A stretch of 64,000 nucleotides of DNA. It comes from Glaciecola sp. HTCC2999. GTDB lineage: Bacteria; Pseudomonadota; Gammaproteobacteria; Enterobacterales; Alteromonadaceae. A model generated the notes under the pieces. It saw nothing but the letters and a program-made list of their open reading frames with translations. It was not told the origin of the DNA and made no database searches. The stretch lies in assembly GCF_000155775.1 (NCBI RefSeq), contig NZ_DS989813.1, positions 62,001 through 126,000 on the forward strand. The letters are read 5' to 3'. The translations under genes were made by a program, and so were the position numbers. Positions 18,919 to 27,552 of this stretch are shown here, piece after piece (position 1 is the first letter of the stretch; each line of letters opens with the position of its first letter).

Positions 18919-20775
18919 ATGCCTAGTGCTAGAAAATATGTTGTTTTTGTCTGTTGTTTGTTGCAAATCCTCTTTATGAGTGCCCAAGTTAAGGGGGAGG
19001 AGGCACCATTAAGGCTACCAACATTAGCTCAGTTGCTGGGTCAAAAAATCATGATCGATATTCGGTATTTTTGTGCCGATGAAACCCCTTCTTTAACATG
19101 TCGAGAGCCGGTAACAGCTTTACCTAATGAATTAGCAAGCTTGATAAAAAAACATCAACTCGGTGGCGTTATCTTATTTTCCGAAAATGTACAAAGTGTG
19201 ACGCAAATACAACAGCTCACTAGCGATATTCAAAAACTGCGTCCACACTCTAGGCTACCCATGTTCATTGCGATAGATCAAGAAGGGGGGCGTGTAGCAA
19301 GACTTCCTACCGCTTTCTCGCCAGCGTATAGCGGAAATATGGCGATTGGCGCAACATATGATGCGCATGGGACAGCGTATGCAGCAAAGGTGGGGGAGTA
19401 CATTGGGCGTGATTTAGCATCCGTTGGAATCAATGTGAATTTTGCACCAAGTATCGATGTGAATGCTAATCCTAGCAATCCAGTGATAAATGTACGCTCA
19501 TTTGGCGAGTCAGCTGAGATGGTGAGTGAATTGGGAGGTGCATTGGTGCAACACATGCAATCTCAAGGTGTGCTCACCGCATTAAAGCATTTCCCTGGGC
19601 ATGGTGATACTGTAGTAGATAGCCACACCGGCTTGCCTCAGGTAAACCATGATTTACCCACTATTATGAAGCAAGATATAGCGCCATTTAAGCATATCAT
19701 CAAGGAACATGAACCTGCCTTTGTCATGACCGCACATATTCAATACCCACAATTAGATAATTCGACCTTATTGGCTAAAAACGGGACAGAGCAAGTGCGT
19801 CCAGCAACATTATCGCCGGTGATCTTAACTGACTTATTACGGGGAACGTTGGGATTTAAAGGAATAGTGATAACAGATGCGCTTGATATGGCAGGTATCG
19901 CTCAGTATTTTTCACCACAAGAGGCTATCATCGAAACGTTCAATGCAGGTGCCGATATTGCCTTGATGCCTTATACGATTAGAAACCTTGAGGATATTCA
20001 AGCATTTTCTAGTTTGATGGATGAGCTTGAGCGGCAGTTAGAAAAATCTGGAGATTTTACGGCGTTATTCGCTTCTTACACTCGGATCATGAACACCAAG
20101 CAAAAATTAGTCAGTTCACCACGACAATTGTCCACTCTTTCATCGCGTAAGGTGATGAGTATCGACCAAAAGCGCCAGTTATCTCGAGATTTAGCCCTCG
20201 CCAGCGTTACCCAAACCAGTGGACCTGTCGGTGTGCTCGCTGAGTATCGAGCTAGCGCAACAAAGTCATCGTGGTTATTGGTCATGCCTGATGCATTAAG
20301 ATGCAAAGGAATGATGACTGCATTGAATAAAGCATTGTCTTCAGCCCAGCTAACGTGCGTGAATACTACATTAACAGCGATTGATGACCGACGCATAGAG
20401 CCACAGCACTTAAGGCAATACGATGTGGTGATCGCTGCTGATTTATCCCCACAAGTGAGTGCCATTGAGATGGGGGGGATGGATGATGTAGCTGCGTTGC
20501 GCCAACAGCGTATGCGTAGAAATAGTCTTGAGACTCAAAAAAGGATTATTACACACGTTATTCAACATGCGTCAACATCTAGTAAAACGGTGTTCGTGGC
20601 GTTAAGAAATCCATATCCAGTGGCTCATTATGTTAAAAATACCGATGCGACATTTGCGCTATATGACTATCGTGTTGAACCTAAGGATTTTAACAGCGAT
20701 AGTTTTGAGGCATTAGTGACTTACCTACTGTATGACACTTCCGCCCCTGGCCGTTTACCTGTTACTGTACAATAA
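18919..20775 (+). CDS. Exported two-domain GH3 beta-N-acetylglucosaminidase (NagZ-like)
   Basis: This GH3 enzyme cleaves terminal GlcNAc from muropeptides. The catalytic dyad loop KHFPGHGDT...DSHTGLP (Asp234 and His236) and nucleophile Asp320 in VITDALDM match NagZ. Unlike the short cytosolic NagZ of enterobacteria (about 340 aa), it has an N-terminal signal sequence and a second GH3 C-terminal domain (about residues 400-618), like the secreted B. subtilis NagZ. I prefer the ATG at 18919, preceded by GGGGA, to the one seven codons upstream. It converges on the namZ-like gene with 31 bp between, and murQ lies beyond that, as in the B. subtilis MurNAc salvage locus. Confidence 0.9.
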   Translation: MPSARKYVVFVCCLLQILFMSAQVKGEEAPLRLPTLAQLLGQKIMIDIRYFCADETPSLTCREPVTALPNELASLIKKHQLGGVILFSENVQSVTQIQQLTSDIQKLRPHSRLPMFIAIDQEGGRVARLPTAFSPAYSGNMAIGATYDAHGTAYAAKVGEYIGRDLASVGINVNFAPSIDVNANPSNPVINVRSFGESAEMVSELGGALVQHMQSQGVLTALKHFPGHGDTVVDSHTGLPQVNHDLPTIMKQDIAPFKHIIKEHEPAFVMTAHIQYPQLDNSTLLAKNGTEQVRPATLSPVILTDLLRGTLGFKGIVITDALDMAGIAQYFSPQEAIIETFNAGADIALMPYTIRNLEDIQAFSSLMDELERQLEKSGDFTALFASYTRIMNTKQKLVSSPRQLSTLSSRKVMSIDQKRQLSRDLALASVTQTSGPVGVLAEYRASATKSSWLLVMPDALRCKGMMTALNKALSSAQLTCVNTTLTAIDDRRIEPQHLRQYDVVIAADLSPQVSAIEMGGMDDVAALRQQRMRRNSLETQKRIITHVIQHASTSSKTVFVALRNPYPVAHYVKNTDATFALYDYRVEPKDFNSDSFEALVTYLLYDTSAPGRLPVTVQ

Positions 20776-20781
20776 GGACTG

Positions 20782-20819
20782 TTATCCAGAGTAAACGATT
20801 GAGCTATTACTCTGGATAA
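20782..20819. terminator. Perfect 13-bp inverted repeat between convergent GH3 and namZ-like genes
   Basis: Positions 20782-20794 and 20807-20819 are exact reverse complements (TTATCCAGAGTAA / TTACTCTGGATAA) around a 12-nt loop. The right arm contains the last codons and stop of the minus-strand gene. No T run follows on either strand. Position and symmetry suggest a shared bidirectional transcription end. Confidence 0.55.
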
Positions 20820-22039
20820 AGTAAATAGGGTTGACGTTGAGATTGATACTGGCTTAATCCAGACTGCCAACGCGCTTCAATTTGCTCAATACTCTCACCC
20901 TGTAACAGTGCTTTTCTTAACGTGTCGCTGCCTGCTAATTTATCAAAAAAACTTTCCGAGGTAATCAGGTCAATGCCTTGAGCCCTAGCGAGTGAAAAGA
21001 CGTAATGAAGTAGGCGCAAATCAAATCCCGTCACTGAGTATGATCGTATTTCAAAATCATCGATGAATAAGGCGTTTAAAGGGGTGTTTTCCCACTTTGG
21101 GTAGGGTGCTGCAACAGGATCTTTCTGCGGCACTATTTGGGTCAATGATGTATCTGGCCATATTAATGTTGGATGTCCTAACATTTGAAAAGGAAGAGCA
21201 GTCCCTCTGCCAACACTGATGTGAGTGGGCTCAAATAAACATAACGATGCATACCACCTTACAGAAGATGCATTTGGGAGATTGGGGCTTGGCGGGATCG
21301 GTAATGGGTATGGATCGGTTTTACGGTAATTGGTGAGGGAGATGACATTAAGTGTTAGGTTGTCAGCATGTTCTATCCAGTGTTCGCCTTTGATCATCAA
21401 TGCTAACTCGCCAACCGTTAATCCATGTACAACAGGGATGGGATGCATCCCGACAAATGAGCGAAATTCAGGTGCTAAAATGGGACCTGCGACATACTGA
21501 CCATTGGGATTAGGGCGATCTAAGATCAGCATATCGACATTATATTTTGCTGCGGCAGCCATCGCATAATGCATGGTTGAGATATAAGTATAAAAACGGA
21601 CCCCCACATCTTGGATATCAAACACTAATACATCGATGTTAGCAAGCATGGCCTGGGTAGGTGCTTTGGTTTGACCATATAGAGAAATAATAGGTAAGCC
21701 AGTCGTGGTATCGATATTATCCTCAATCATCTCGCCTGCGCCTTGGTTTCCTCTAAAACCATGCTCAGGTGCAAAAACGCTAACGACGTTGATATGATGT
21801 TGGAGCAACGCATCGACAAGATGAATCGAATTCGGAGTATTGGGATATAATACCGATGTCTGGTTAACAATCAGGCCGACGCGTTTACCTTGTAATTGTG
21901 GTAGATAGCGTTCAAGTTGTTCGGCCCCTAACATCATATTTTGTTGATTGGATGGTGATGTTGACGTCTGTGCACATCCATTTAATAACAATAGCACGAA
22001 TAGTAAGATCAGAGATAAAGGGCAGTGAGCTAGGCGCAT
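20807..22039 (-). CDS. DUF1343 lipoprotein, NamZ-type exo-beta-N-acetylmuramidase
   Basis: The 410-aa protein belongs to DUF1343 (GH171), whose B. subtilis member NamZ (YbbC) removes terminal MurNAc from peptidoglycan fragments. A signal sequence ends in a lipobox (LLLNGC, Cys22). Conserved motifs are GKRVGLIVNQTS, VFAPEHGFRG with Glu92, FDIQDVGVRFYTYISTM and DRPNPNG. It overlaps the murQ stop by one base and is transcribed after it. With the NagZ-like and MurQ neighbours, the MurNAc-releasing role is well supported by context, though enzymatic activity is inferred. Confidence 0.87.
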   Translation of the reverse strand: MRLAHCPLSLILLFVLLLLNGCAQTSTSPSNQQNMMLGAEQLERYLPQLQGKRVGLIVNQTSVLYPNTPNSIHLVDALLQHHINVVSVFAPEHGFRGNQGAGEMIEDNIDTTTGLPIISLYGQTKAPTQAMLANIDVLVFDIQDVGVRFYTYISTMHYAMAAAAKYNVDMLILDRPNPNGQYVAGPILAPEFRSFVGMHPIPVVHGLTVGELALMIKGEHWIEHADNLTLNVISLTNYRKTDPYPLPIPPSPNLPNASSVRWYASLCLFEPTHISVGRGTALPFQMLGHPTLIWPDTSLTQIVPQKDPVAAPYPKWENTPLNALFIDDFEIRSYSVTGFDLRLLHYVFSLARAQGIDLITSESFFDKLAGSDTLRKALLQGESIEQIEARWQSGLSQYQSQRQPYLLYPE

Positions 22040-22953
22040 TACACGTTTGCCAAGGCTCGGCGAAGATAACCCTCGTGCTGAGCTAATAAATCGGTGGCGC
22101 GGGAAGCATCAATATCAGCAAGAATACATAATATTGCTGTCTTTGCTCGATAGTGAGTACTTATTAATGTGGTTTTTGCAGTATTGATATCACATCCCGT
22201 TGCTTCTATGACAATACGCTGTGCTCGCGCTTTTAGTTTTTCATTACTCGCATTCACATCGACCATGAGATTGGTGTAGGTTTTACCTAATTTGATCATA
22301 GATGCTGTACTGAGCATATTAAGAATAAGCTTTTGTGCCGTACCAGCCTTCATTCGAGTCGATCCGGTTAAAATTTCAGGACCTACGGCTGCGCAAATAT
22401 TAATATCTGCTAAGGTATTGATAGTACCGTTTGGATTGCAACTTATACTGATTGTTTGAGCGTGAATTTGTTTGGCATAATTTAGCGCACCGATGACATA
22501 AGGTGTTCGTCCAGAGGCGGCAATACCGACCAATACGTCGTGTCGAGAGAACTGTATATGAGCTAGATCATGCTGAGCCGCAGCTCTGTTATCCTCAGCT
22601 CCTTCCACAGCATTAGTGAGCGCTTGCTCGCCTCCGGCGATAATTCCTTGAACTAGTTCATCGTCGACACTAAACGTGGGACGGCACTCTACAGCGTCTA
22701 AAATACCTAACCGACCAGATGTACCAGCACCAATATAAATTAATCGCCCACCTGCTGATAATTGTGAGACGATCAGATCCACCGCTTGAGTAATAACGGG
22801 TAATATTTCAGCAATGACATTAGGTACCGTTTTATCTGCGATATTGATGGTTTTCAAGATATCAAATGTCGATTGGCAATCAATTGTCATTGAGTCAGGG
22901 TGGCGATTTTCTGATAAAATTTGCTGTAAATCGCTCGGGGTGACATCACTCAT
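22039..22953 (-). CDS. murQ: N-acetylmuramic acid 6-phosphate etherase
   Basis: MurQ removes the lactyl ether from MurNAc-6-phosphate to give GlcNAc-6-phosphate and lactate in the cytoplasm. The 304-aa SIS-domain protein has IGAGTSGRLGILDAVECRPTF with the catalytic glutamate region, GIAASGRTPYV, and TGSTRMKAGTAQKLILNM. It starts 3 bp after the DUF885 gene stop and overlaps the namZ-like gene, so the three form one operon. Its substrate needs AnmK kinase or a PTS importer, neither of which is in the window. Confidence 0.96.
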   Translation of the reverse strand: MSDVTPSDLQQILSENRHPDSMTIDCQSTFDILKTINIADKTVPNVIAEILPVITQAVDLIVSQLSAGGRLIYIGAGTSGRLGILDAVECRPTFSVDDELVQGIIAGGEQALTNAVEGAEDNRAAAQHDLAHIQFSRHDVLVGIAASGRTPYVIGALNYAKQIHAQTISISCNPNGTINTLADINICAAVGPEILTGSTRMKAGTAQKLILNMLSTASMIKLGKTYTNLMVDVNASNEKLKARAQRIVIEATGCDINTAKTTLISTHYRAKTAILCILADIDASRATDLLAQHEGYLRRALANV

Positions 22954-22956
22954 TAG

Positions 22957-24849
22957 TTAGCCGGCCTTCACTCTGTCAATCCAGCTATTCACTTTACGCT
23001 CGAGCATGGTCATCGGCAGTGCCCCGCCACCTAAAATCGTGTCGTGGAATGCGCGTATATCAAACCGTTTACCCAGTTGCATTTCAGCATGGCGGCGCAG
23101 TTCTTGAATTTTTAACATACCGATCTTGTAGCCGGTGGCTTGACCTGGTAATACTAAATATCGACGTACTTCGGATGTGGCTTGTTCTGACGTAATGGCG
23201 GAGTTTTCTTTAAAATAAGCAATTGCTTTTTCTTCTGTCCAGCCTTTAGCGTGCAAGCCAGTATCGACGACTAGGCGAATCGCACGCCACATCTCTGAAC
23301 CTAGACGTCCAAATTCAGATAATGGGTCTTGGTAAGTCCCGGGCATTTCCTTAGCCAACCATTCTGAATATAAGGCCCAGCCTTCTCCGTAGGCATTAAG
23401 ATAAGATTGTTGTCTAAAAGTTGGGATCCCTTCAAGCTCCAATGAAATGGCGATTTGCATATGATGGCCAGGTAAGCCTTCATGATAAGCGATAACCTCT
23501 AGTTCACGCTTTGGCATGGCTGTCATATCGGATAAATGGGCATAATAAACACCTGGGCGAGATCCATCTGGTGTGCTAGGAGAATAATGTTGTGCAGCAC
23601 CTGGCTGTTCACGAAAGGCTTCAACGCGTTTCACTACCATATCTGCTTTAGGTAAGATGCCAAAATACTCAGGTAGGACTGCTTTTATTTTATCGATGGC
23701 AGCTGTGGCATCATCAATATAGCCTTGTCTACCGGCGTCTGTATCGGGATAATACAAGCGCTCATCGTCTTTCGTATCACGAAGAAAGACAAAAAATTCT
23801 TGTAATGTACCTGCAAATCCAAACTCAGCTTTGACAGTTTCCATAGCTGCGCGAAGGCGTGCAACTTCAGATAATCCAATGGTATGGATTTCGTCCGCTG
23901 TTAATGTCGTGGTCGTTTGGTTCGCCAAGCGTTCATTATAATAATTGATACCATTAGGTAGTGCACTGACACCTTGAGCTGTTTTTGTAGCGTTGACCTG
24001 ATCCGTTTTCTGCCAAGCAATTAAACGCTCATAGGCAGGTTTAAATTCAGTCACCAGCGCCGTTTTTATTTTGGTAAGGATAGCGTCTGCATCGGTTTGA
24101 GTAAGTAACTCATCGGTCACTAACTTGGCCACTTTACTTTGAGCATCCGCCCAAATAGCAGCGTCTTCTCCGGCAGTAAAAGGCGCACCGGTAATAATTT
24201 TTTGAGATTCGTTAATCACGGCTTCAAAAGCAAAATAAGGAGGACGAACACCTTTTGCTGCAATCGCTTGTGAATTGTGGATTAATTGATCCAATGCTTT
24301 GGCACTGCCACTAATGCGGGACAAATAGTCTTGTATATCTTGTTCTGTTTCAACAGAGTGCAACGCGATCAATAATTGTGGAAAGAAACTATGAATAGAG
24401 GACATTTGATCAAATACATAAGTGTTGTCACGATATTCATACTCAGCAATCGACTGCTGCGCTAAATAGACCCAAAAATCATAAGAGAGTTGGGTATTGG
24501 CATCTAATTTTGCATAATCAAACTGGGTTTGTAATTCGGTTAGATTGGCTTTTTGACGGGCAATGCTCTTGTCATAGGCTTCAGCAGAAAAGTCATCAAT
24601 TTCGCCTTTGCGTTCACTGCGACCAATATAGGTCAATCCGATAGGGCTCTGTAGCTGTTCTGCTTCGAACTTGGCTTCAAACCATGCATTTAATCTTGCC
24701 GATTCAGCGACAATTTCAGCATGGGTGATCGGTGCTGCTTCGGATTGTGCTGTGGCCTGTTGAGTGGCAGTGATACTTTCTGATGCAGGAGAACACGCGG
24801 TTAATCCTAACACAACGGCTAAGGAGATAAGTGAATGACGTGATGACAT
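22957..24849 (-). CDS. DUF885-family metallopeptidase lipoprotein
   Basis: The product is a 630-aa DUF885 protein carrying the zinc motif HEGLPGHH near residues 458-465, related to M3-like metallopeptidases. The signal sequence ends in a lipobox (GLTAC), so it is a lipid-anchored envelope protein. The ATG at 24849 is used; a TTG five codons earlier is less likely. DUF885 proteins are usually annotated as dipeptidyl carboxypeptidase-like with unknown substrates. It is the first gene of the murQ/namZ-like operon, which suggests action on cell-wall peptides or general peptide scavenging. The molecular substrate is not determined by the sequence. Confidence 0.85.
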   Translation of the reverse strand: MSSRHSLISLAVVLGLTACSPASESITATQQATAQSEAAPITHAEIVAESARLNAWFEAKFEAEQLQSPIGLTYIGRSERKGEIDDFSAEAYDKSIARQKANLTELQTQFDYAKLDANTQLSYDFWVYLAQQSIAEYEYRDNTYVFDQMSSIHSFFPQLLIALHSVETEQDIQDYLSRISGSAKALDQLIHNSQAIAAKGVRPPYFAFEAVINESQKIITGAPFTAGEDAAIWADAQSKVAKLVTDELLTQTDADAILTKIKTALVTEFKPAYERLIAWQKTDQVNATKTAQGVSALPNGINYYNERLANQTTTTLTADEIHTIGLSEVARLRAAMETVKAEFGFAGTLQEFFVFLRDTKDDERLYYPDTDAGRQGYIDDATAAIDKIKAVLPEYFGILPKADMVVKRVEAFREQPGAAQHYSPSTPDGSRPGVYYAHLSDMTAMPKRELEVIAYHEGLPGHHMQIAISLELEGIPTFRQQSYLNAYGEGWALYSEWLAKEMPGTYQDPLSEFGRLGSEMWRAIRLVVDTGLHAKGWTEEKAIAYFKENSAITSEQATSEVRRYLVLPGQATGYKIGMLKIQELRRHAEMQLGKRFDIRAFHDTILGGGALPMTMLERKVNSWIDRVKAG

Positions 24850-25013
24850 AAGGTGTTTTCGCAATGCGACCTAATTGACTAATAATGGACTCGACCATAC
24901 ACCATATTCACAAAGAAATGAATGAAATTTCTCTCTACAGCATTGTAGCTATGACTACTTTGACGTAACATTTCAAAACAAAATCAGTGTCTTAACTTAT
25001 AAGGTGTGCAGTA

Positions 25014-25568
25014 GTGCAACTAGAATTGAAAGTCGCGACACTTGAAGATGTGTCTGAGGTATTAGCCCTCCACTATCGATATCAAGTCGATAGCATAGCT
25101 GAAGAAGATAAAGCCGATGGTTTTATCACTACGGCATTTACTGAACAGCATTTGCGCGATTTGATCCAAATAGAACAAGGGTTGTTCATCGCAAAGCATA
25201 ACAACAAAATAGTCGCATATGCGATGTCTGCGTCGTGGCAGTTTTGGTGTCAATGGCCGATGTTTGCTTACATGGTTGAACACTTGGATGACTCAACATG
25301 CCAAGGAAATACATTAACCATCGACAACTCTTATCAATATGGGCCAGTCTGTGTTGATAAAAGTGTGCGTGGGCAGGGTGTATTCGAACAGATATTTGCG
25401 TTCGCGCTGGAACAAATGTCACGACGTTATCCGTTTTTAGTGACATTCATTAATCAAATCAACCGCCGTTCATTTGCAGCGCATACGGGGAAAGTAGATC
25501 TCGACGTTATCAAAACATTCAGTTTTAATCATAATGAATATTATAAACTGGCCTGTAAAACAACCTAA
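25014..25568 (+). CDS. GNAT-family acetyltransferase-like protein
   Basis: A 184-aa GNAT-fold protein. Beta strands and the acetyl-CoA motif A are visible as YQYGPVCVDKSVRGQGVFEQIF (RGQG loop), and the end reads NEYYKLAC. The start is GTG at 25014, preceded by AAGGTG. The substrate is unknown. It converges with the CIA30-like gene, with 16 bp between stops. Confidence 0.75.
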   Translation: MQLELKVATLEDVSEVLALHYRYQVDSIAEEDKADGFITTAFTEQHLRDLIQIEQGLFIAKHNNKIVAYAMSASWQFWCQWPMFAYMVEHLDDSTCQGNTLTIDNSYQYGPVCVDKSVRGQGVFEQIFAFALEQMSRRYPFLVTFINQINRRSFAAHTGKVDLDVIKTFSFNHNEYYKLACKTT

Positions 25569-25584
25569 ATAGTTGATAAAGAAA

Positions 25585-26145
25585 TTATTTTGTCCAGCTG
25601 ATAGCATGAACGATTAAGACAAATTCGCCATTATCTTTACTCGTAAGCATCAGTCCCATTTGCGCGATTTCTGGCCAAGTGAGTGCCGGCTGGTTGGGGA
25701 CGGTGCGACCGCGCCAAACGGGTTTAAAATCTGCTAGCGAAAATTCATACTCTAGAATTTGGTCGGGTTCGGTTTGGAAAAACGTCGCATACGCAATGCC
25801 ATCCATACGTGATGCGGTGCGAAACCGGAGTTGATAGGCTCGGCCATCGCCTTGCACACTAATACGTACTTTACTGTCAGGCGCTAAATCACGAGGTAGC
25901 GTTAGTTCCCGACGAATAGAGGCAAAGCCGCCGTTATTGGCTGTGGAAAGCTGCCCGACAAACGCAAATTCACCCGTTGATATTACACCCGATAGGCTTC
26001 TGGAGATGCCACCCATGACGGAATCATCCACGCTATACCAGCGTGCAGTATCTTCTAGAGCCAATGTAAACGCTGTTTGGTCATTGTTAGCCGACACGGT
26101 ATGTGAAAGTGATGACATGATGAGTAATATTCCTAACCAGCGCAT
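25585..26145 (-). CDS. Exported CIA30-like (NDUFAF1 family) protein
   Basis: The 186-aa product has the CIA30 fold signature: WYSVDDSVMGGISRS, GGFASIRRE, GDGRAYQLRFRT and a lectin-like C-terminal strand set. The eukaryotic relative is a complex I assembly factor. Here a clear signal peptide (residues 1-19, ending VSA) sends it to the envelope, so a direct complex I assembly role on the cytoplasmic side is unlikely; carbohydrate binding or another envelope function is possible. AGGAG lies 6 bases before ATG. The gene stands alone. Confidence 0.8.
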   Translation of the reverse strand: MRWLGILLIMSSLSHTVSANNDQTAFTLALEDTARWYSVDDSVMGGISRSLSGVISTGEFAFVGQLSTANNGGFASIRRELTLPRDLAPDSKVRISVQGDGRAYQLRFRTASRMDGIAYATFFQTEPDQILEYEFSLADFKPVWRGRTVPNQPALTWPEIAQMGLMLTSKDNGEFVLIVHAISWTK

Positions 26146-26351
26146 GTTGCACTCCTAAATAATATAATTTAGTTACGATAAAGGCTGGCAAAAGGATTAA
26201 TTAACACATTTCAGGAGTGATAATTTACAGTCGATTACATGAGTAGTATCAGCAAATTCACTGGCAAAATAAGCGTTTTTTCTATACATTGCATTACTAT
26301 AGAAATTTGTCAGCCGACTTCTACCATCATTGCATTTGTTAAGGACTGTTA

Positions 26352-27455
26352 GTGCCACGTCAAACCATCGCCCATATTGATATCAATGCGTTGTTGCATA
26401 ACTATCATCAAGCCAAAAATGCTGCGCCTCAAAGTCAAACGATGGCGGTCATTAAAGCAGATGGTTATGGACATGGTATGTTAAAAATAGCTCAATGCTT
26501 AGCCGATGTGGCTGATGGCTTTGCGGTGGCGTTCATTGACGAAGCGATAGCATGTCGTGATGCTGGATTGACACAACCTATCTTAGTACTTGAAGGTGCA
26601 CACTCTCCAGAGGATATTGTGCTTGCAGTCGATTATGATCTTTGGTTAGTCATGCATCAACCTGAACAAATTGATTGGTTAGTTGAGTTTGATGCAACAC
26701 TATCAGTGGATGAGACAAAGCCTACGGTGTGGTTCAAATGTGATACCGGCCTGCATCGTTTGGGTCTCTCACCCAACGAACTGGAAACGGCTTTGCGTAG
26801 GGTACCTTCAGAGTATTTAGATAATGCCGTATTGATGGGGCATTTTGCGTGCGCTGATGATTTATCTAATCCAATGAATGCACACCAATTGACGCAGCTC
26901 AATGACTTAGCAAATCGATACCAACTGCCTATCTCTATGGCCAATTCCCCAGCGATTGTGGCAGATACTGATTCTCATGGACAATGGAATCGGCTAGGTA
27001 TTGCACTTTATGGGGCTGAACCATTAAATCGCTCCAGTGCAGTTCAATCCAATGTGGTGTTAAAACCTGTTATGACGCTCACTGCGGCAATCATTGGTTT
27101 ACGTCAGATTCAACCTGGTGACGCTGTAGGTTACGGGCAAACTTGGCAAGCACAACGCCCTTCTATGATTGCGACCGTGGCGATTGGTTACGGAGATGGC
27201 TATCCACGTCATGCTCCCAGCGGTACTCCTGTGTTTCTTCAAGGTCAAACCGTTCCTCTAGTAGGGCGCGTATCGATGGATATGATCACAGTGGACGTGA
27301 CGGATTTATCTCAGGTGCCAAATATTGGAGATATGGTTGAATTATGGGGGGCAAATTTAAGTGTGACGACAGTCGCAGCGCATATTAATACTATTAATTA
27401 TGAACTGGTTACCCGGATCAGTCCTCGAGTAACGAAAACATACCATCAGCGTTAA
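26352..27455 (+). CDS. alr: Alanine racemase
   Basis: This PLP enzyme interconverts L- and D-alanine for peptidoglycan. Lys35 in VIKADGYGHG binds PLP, and Tyr261 in VGYGQTW is the second catalytic base; MDMITVDVTDL lies near the C-terminus. The 367-aa length is normal. The start is GTG at 26352 with AAGGA about 7 bases upstream. No dnaB lies next to it, unlike in many gammaproteobacteria. The next gene, putA, starts about 97 bp downstream with no visible terminator between. Confidence 0.96.
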   Translation: MPRQTIAHIDINALLHNYHQAKNAAPQSQTMAVIKADGYGHGMLKIAQCLADVADGFAVAFIDEAIACRDAGLTQPILVLEGAHSPEDIVLAVDYDLWLVMHQPEQIDWLVEFDATLSVDETKPTVWFKCDTGLHRLGLSPNELETALRRVPSEYLDNAVLMGHFACADDLSNPMNAHQLTQLNDLANRYQLPISMANSPAIVADTDSHGQWNRLGIALYGAEPLNRSSAVQSNVVLKPVMTLTAAIIGLRQIQPGDAVGYGQTWQAQRPSMIATVAIGYGDGYPRHAPSGTPVFLQGQTVPLVGRVSMDMITVDVTDLSQVPNIGDMVELWGANLSVTTVAAHINTINYELVTRISPRVTKTYHQR

Positions 27456-27552
27456 TAAAAACTTAACATTTATTCTAGTCATTGTCTTTATTTAGCGATA
27501 CATTACACGCCTTTGTTATATTCAAAATTTATGTCTTGAAAAGAGGTTGATT

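Noticed and set aside
20076-20465. 129-codon frame antisense to the GH3 gene
   Set aside because: No ribosome-binding site and lies fully within a well-supported gene on the other strand.
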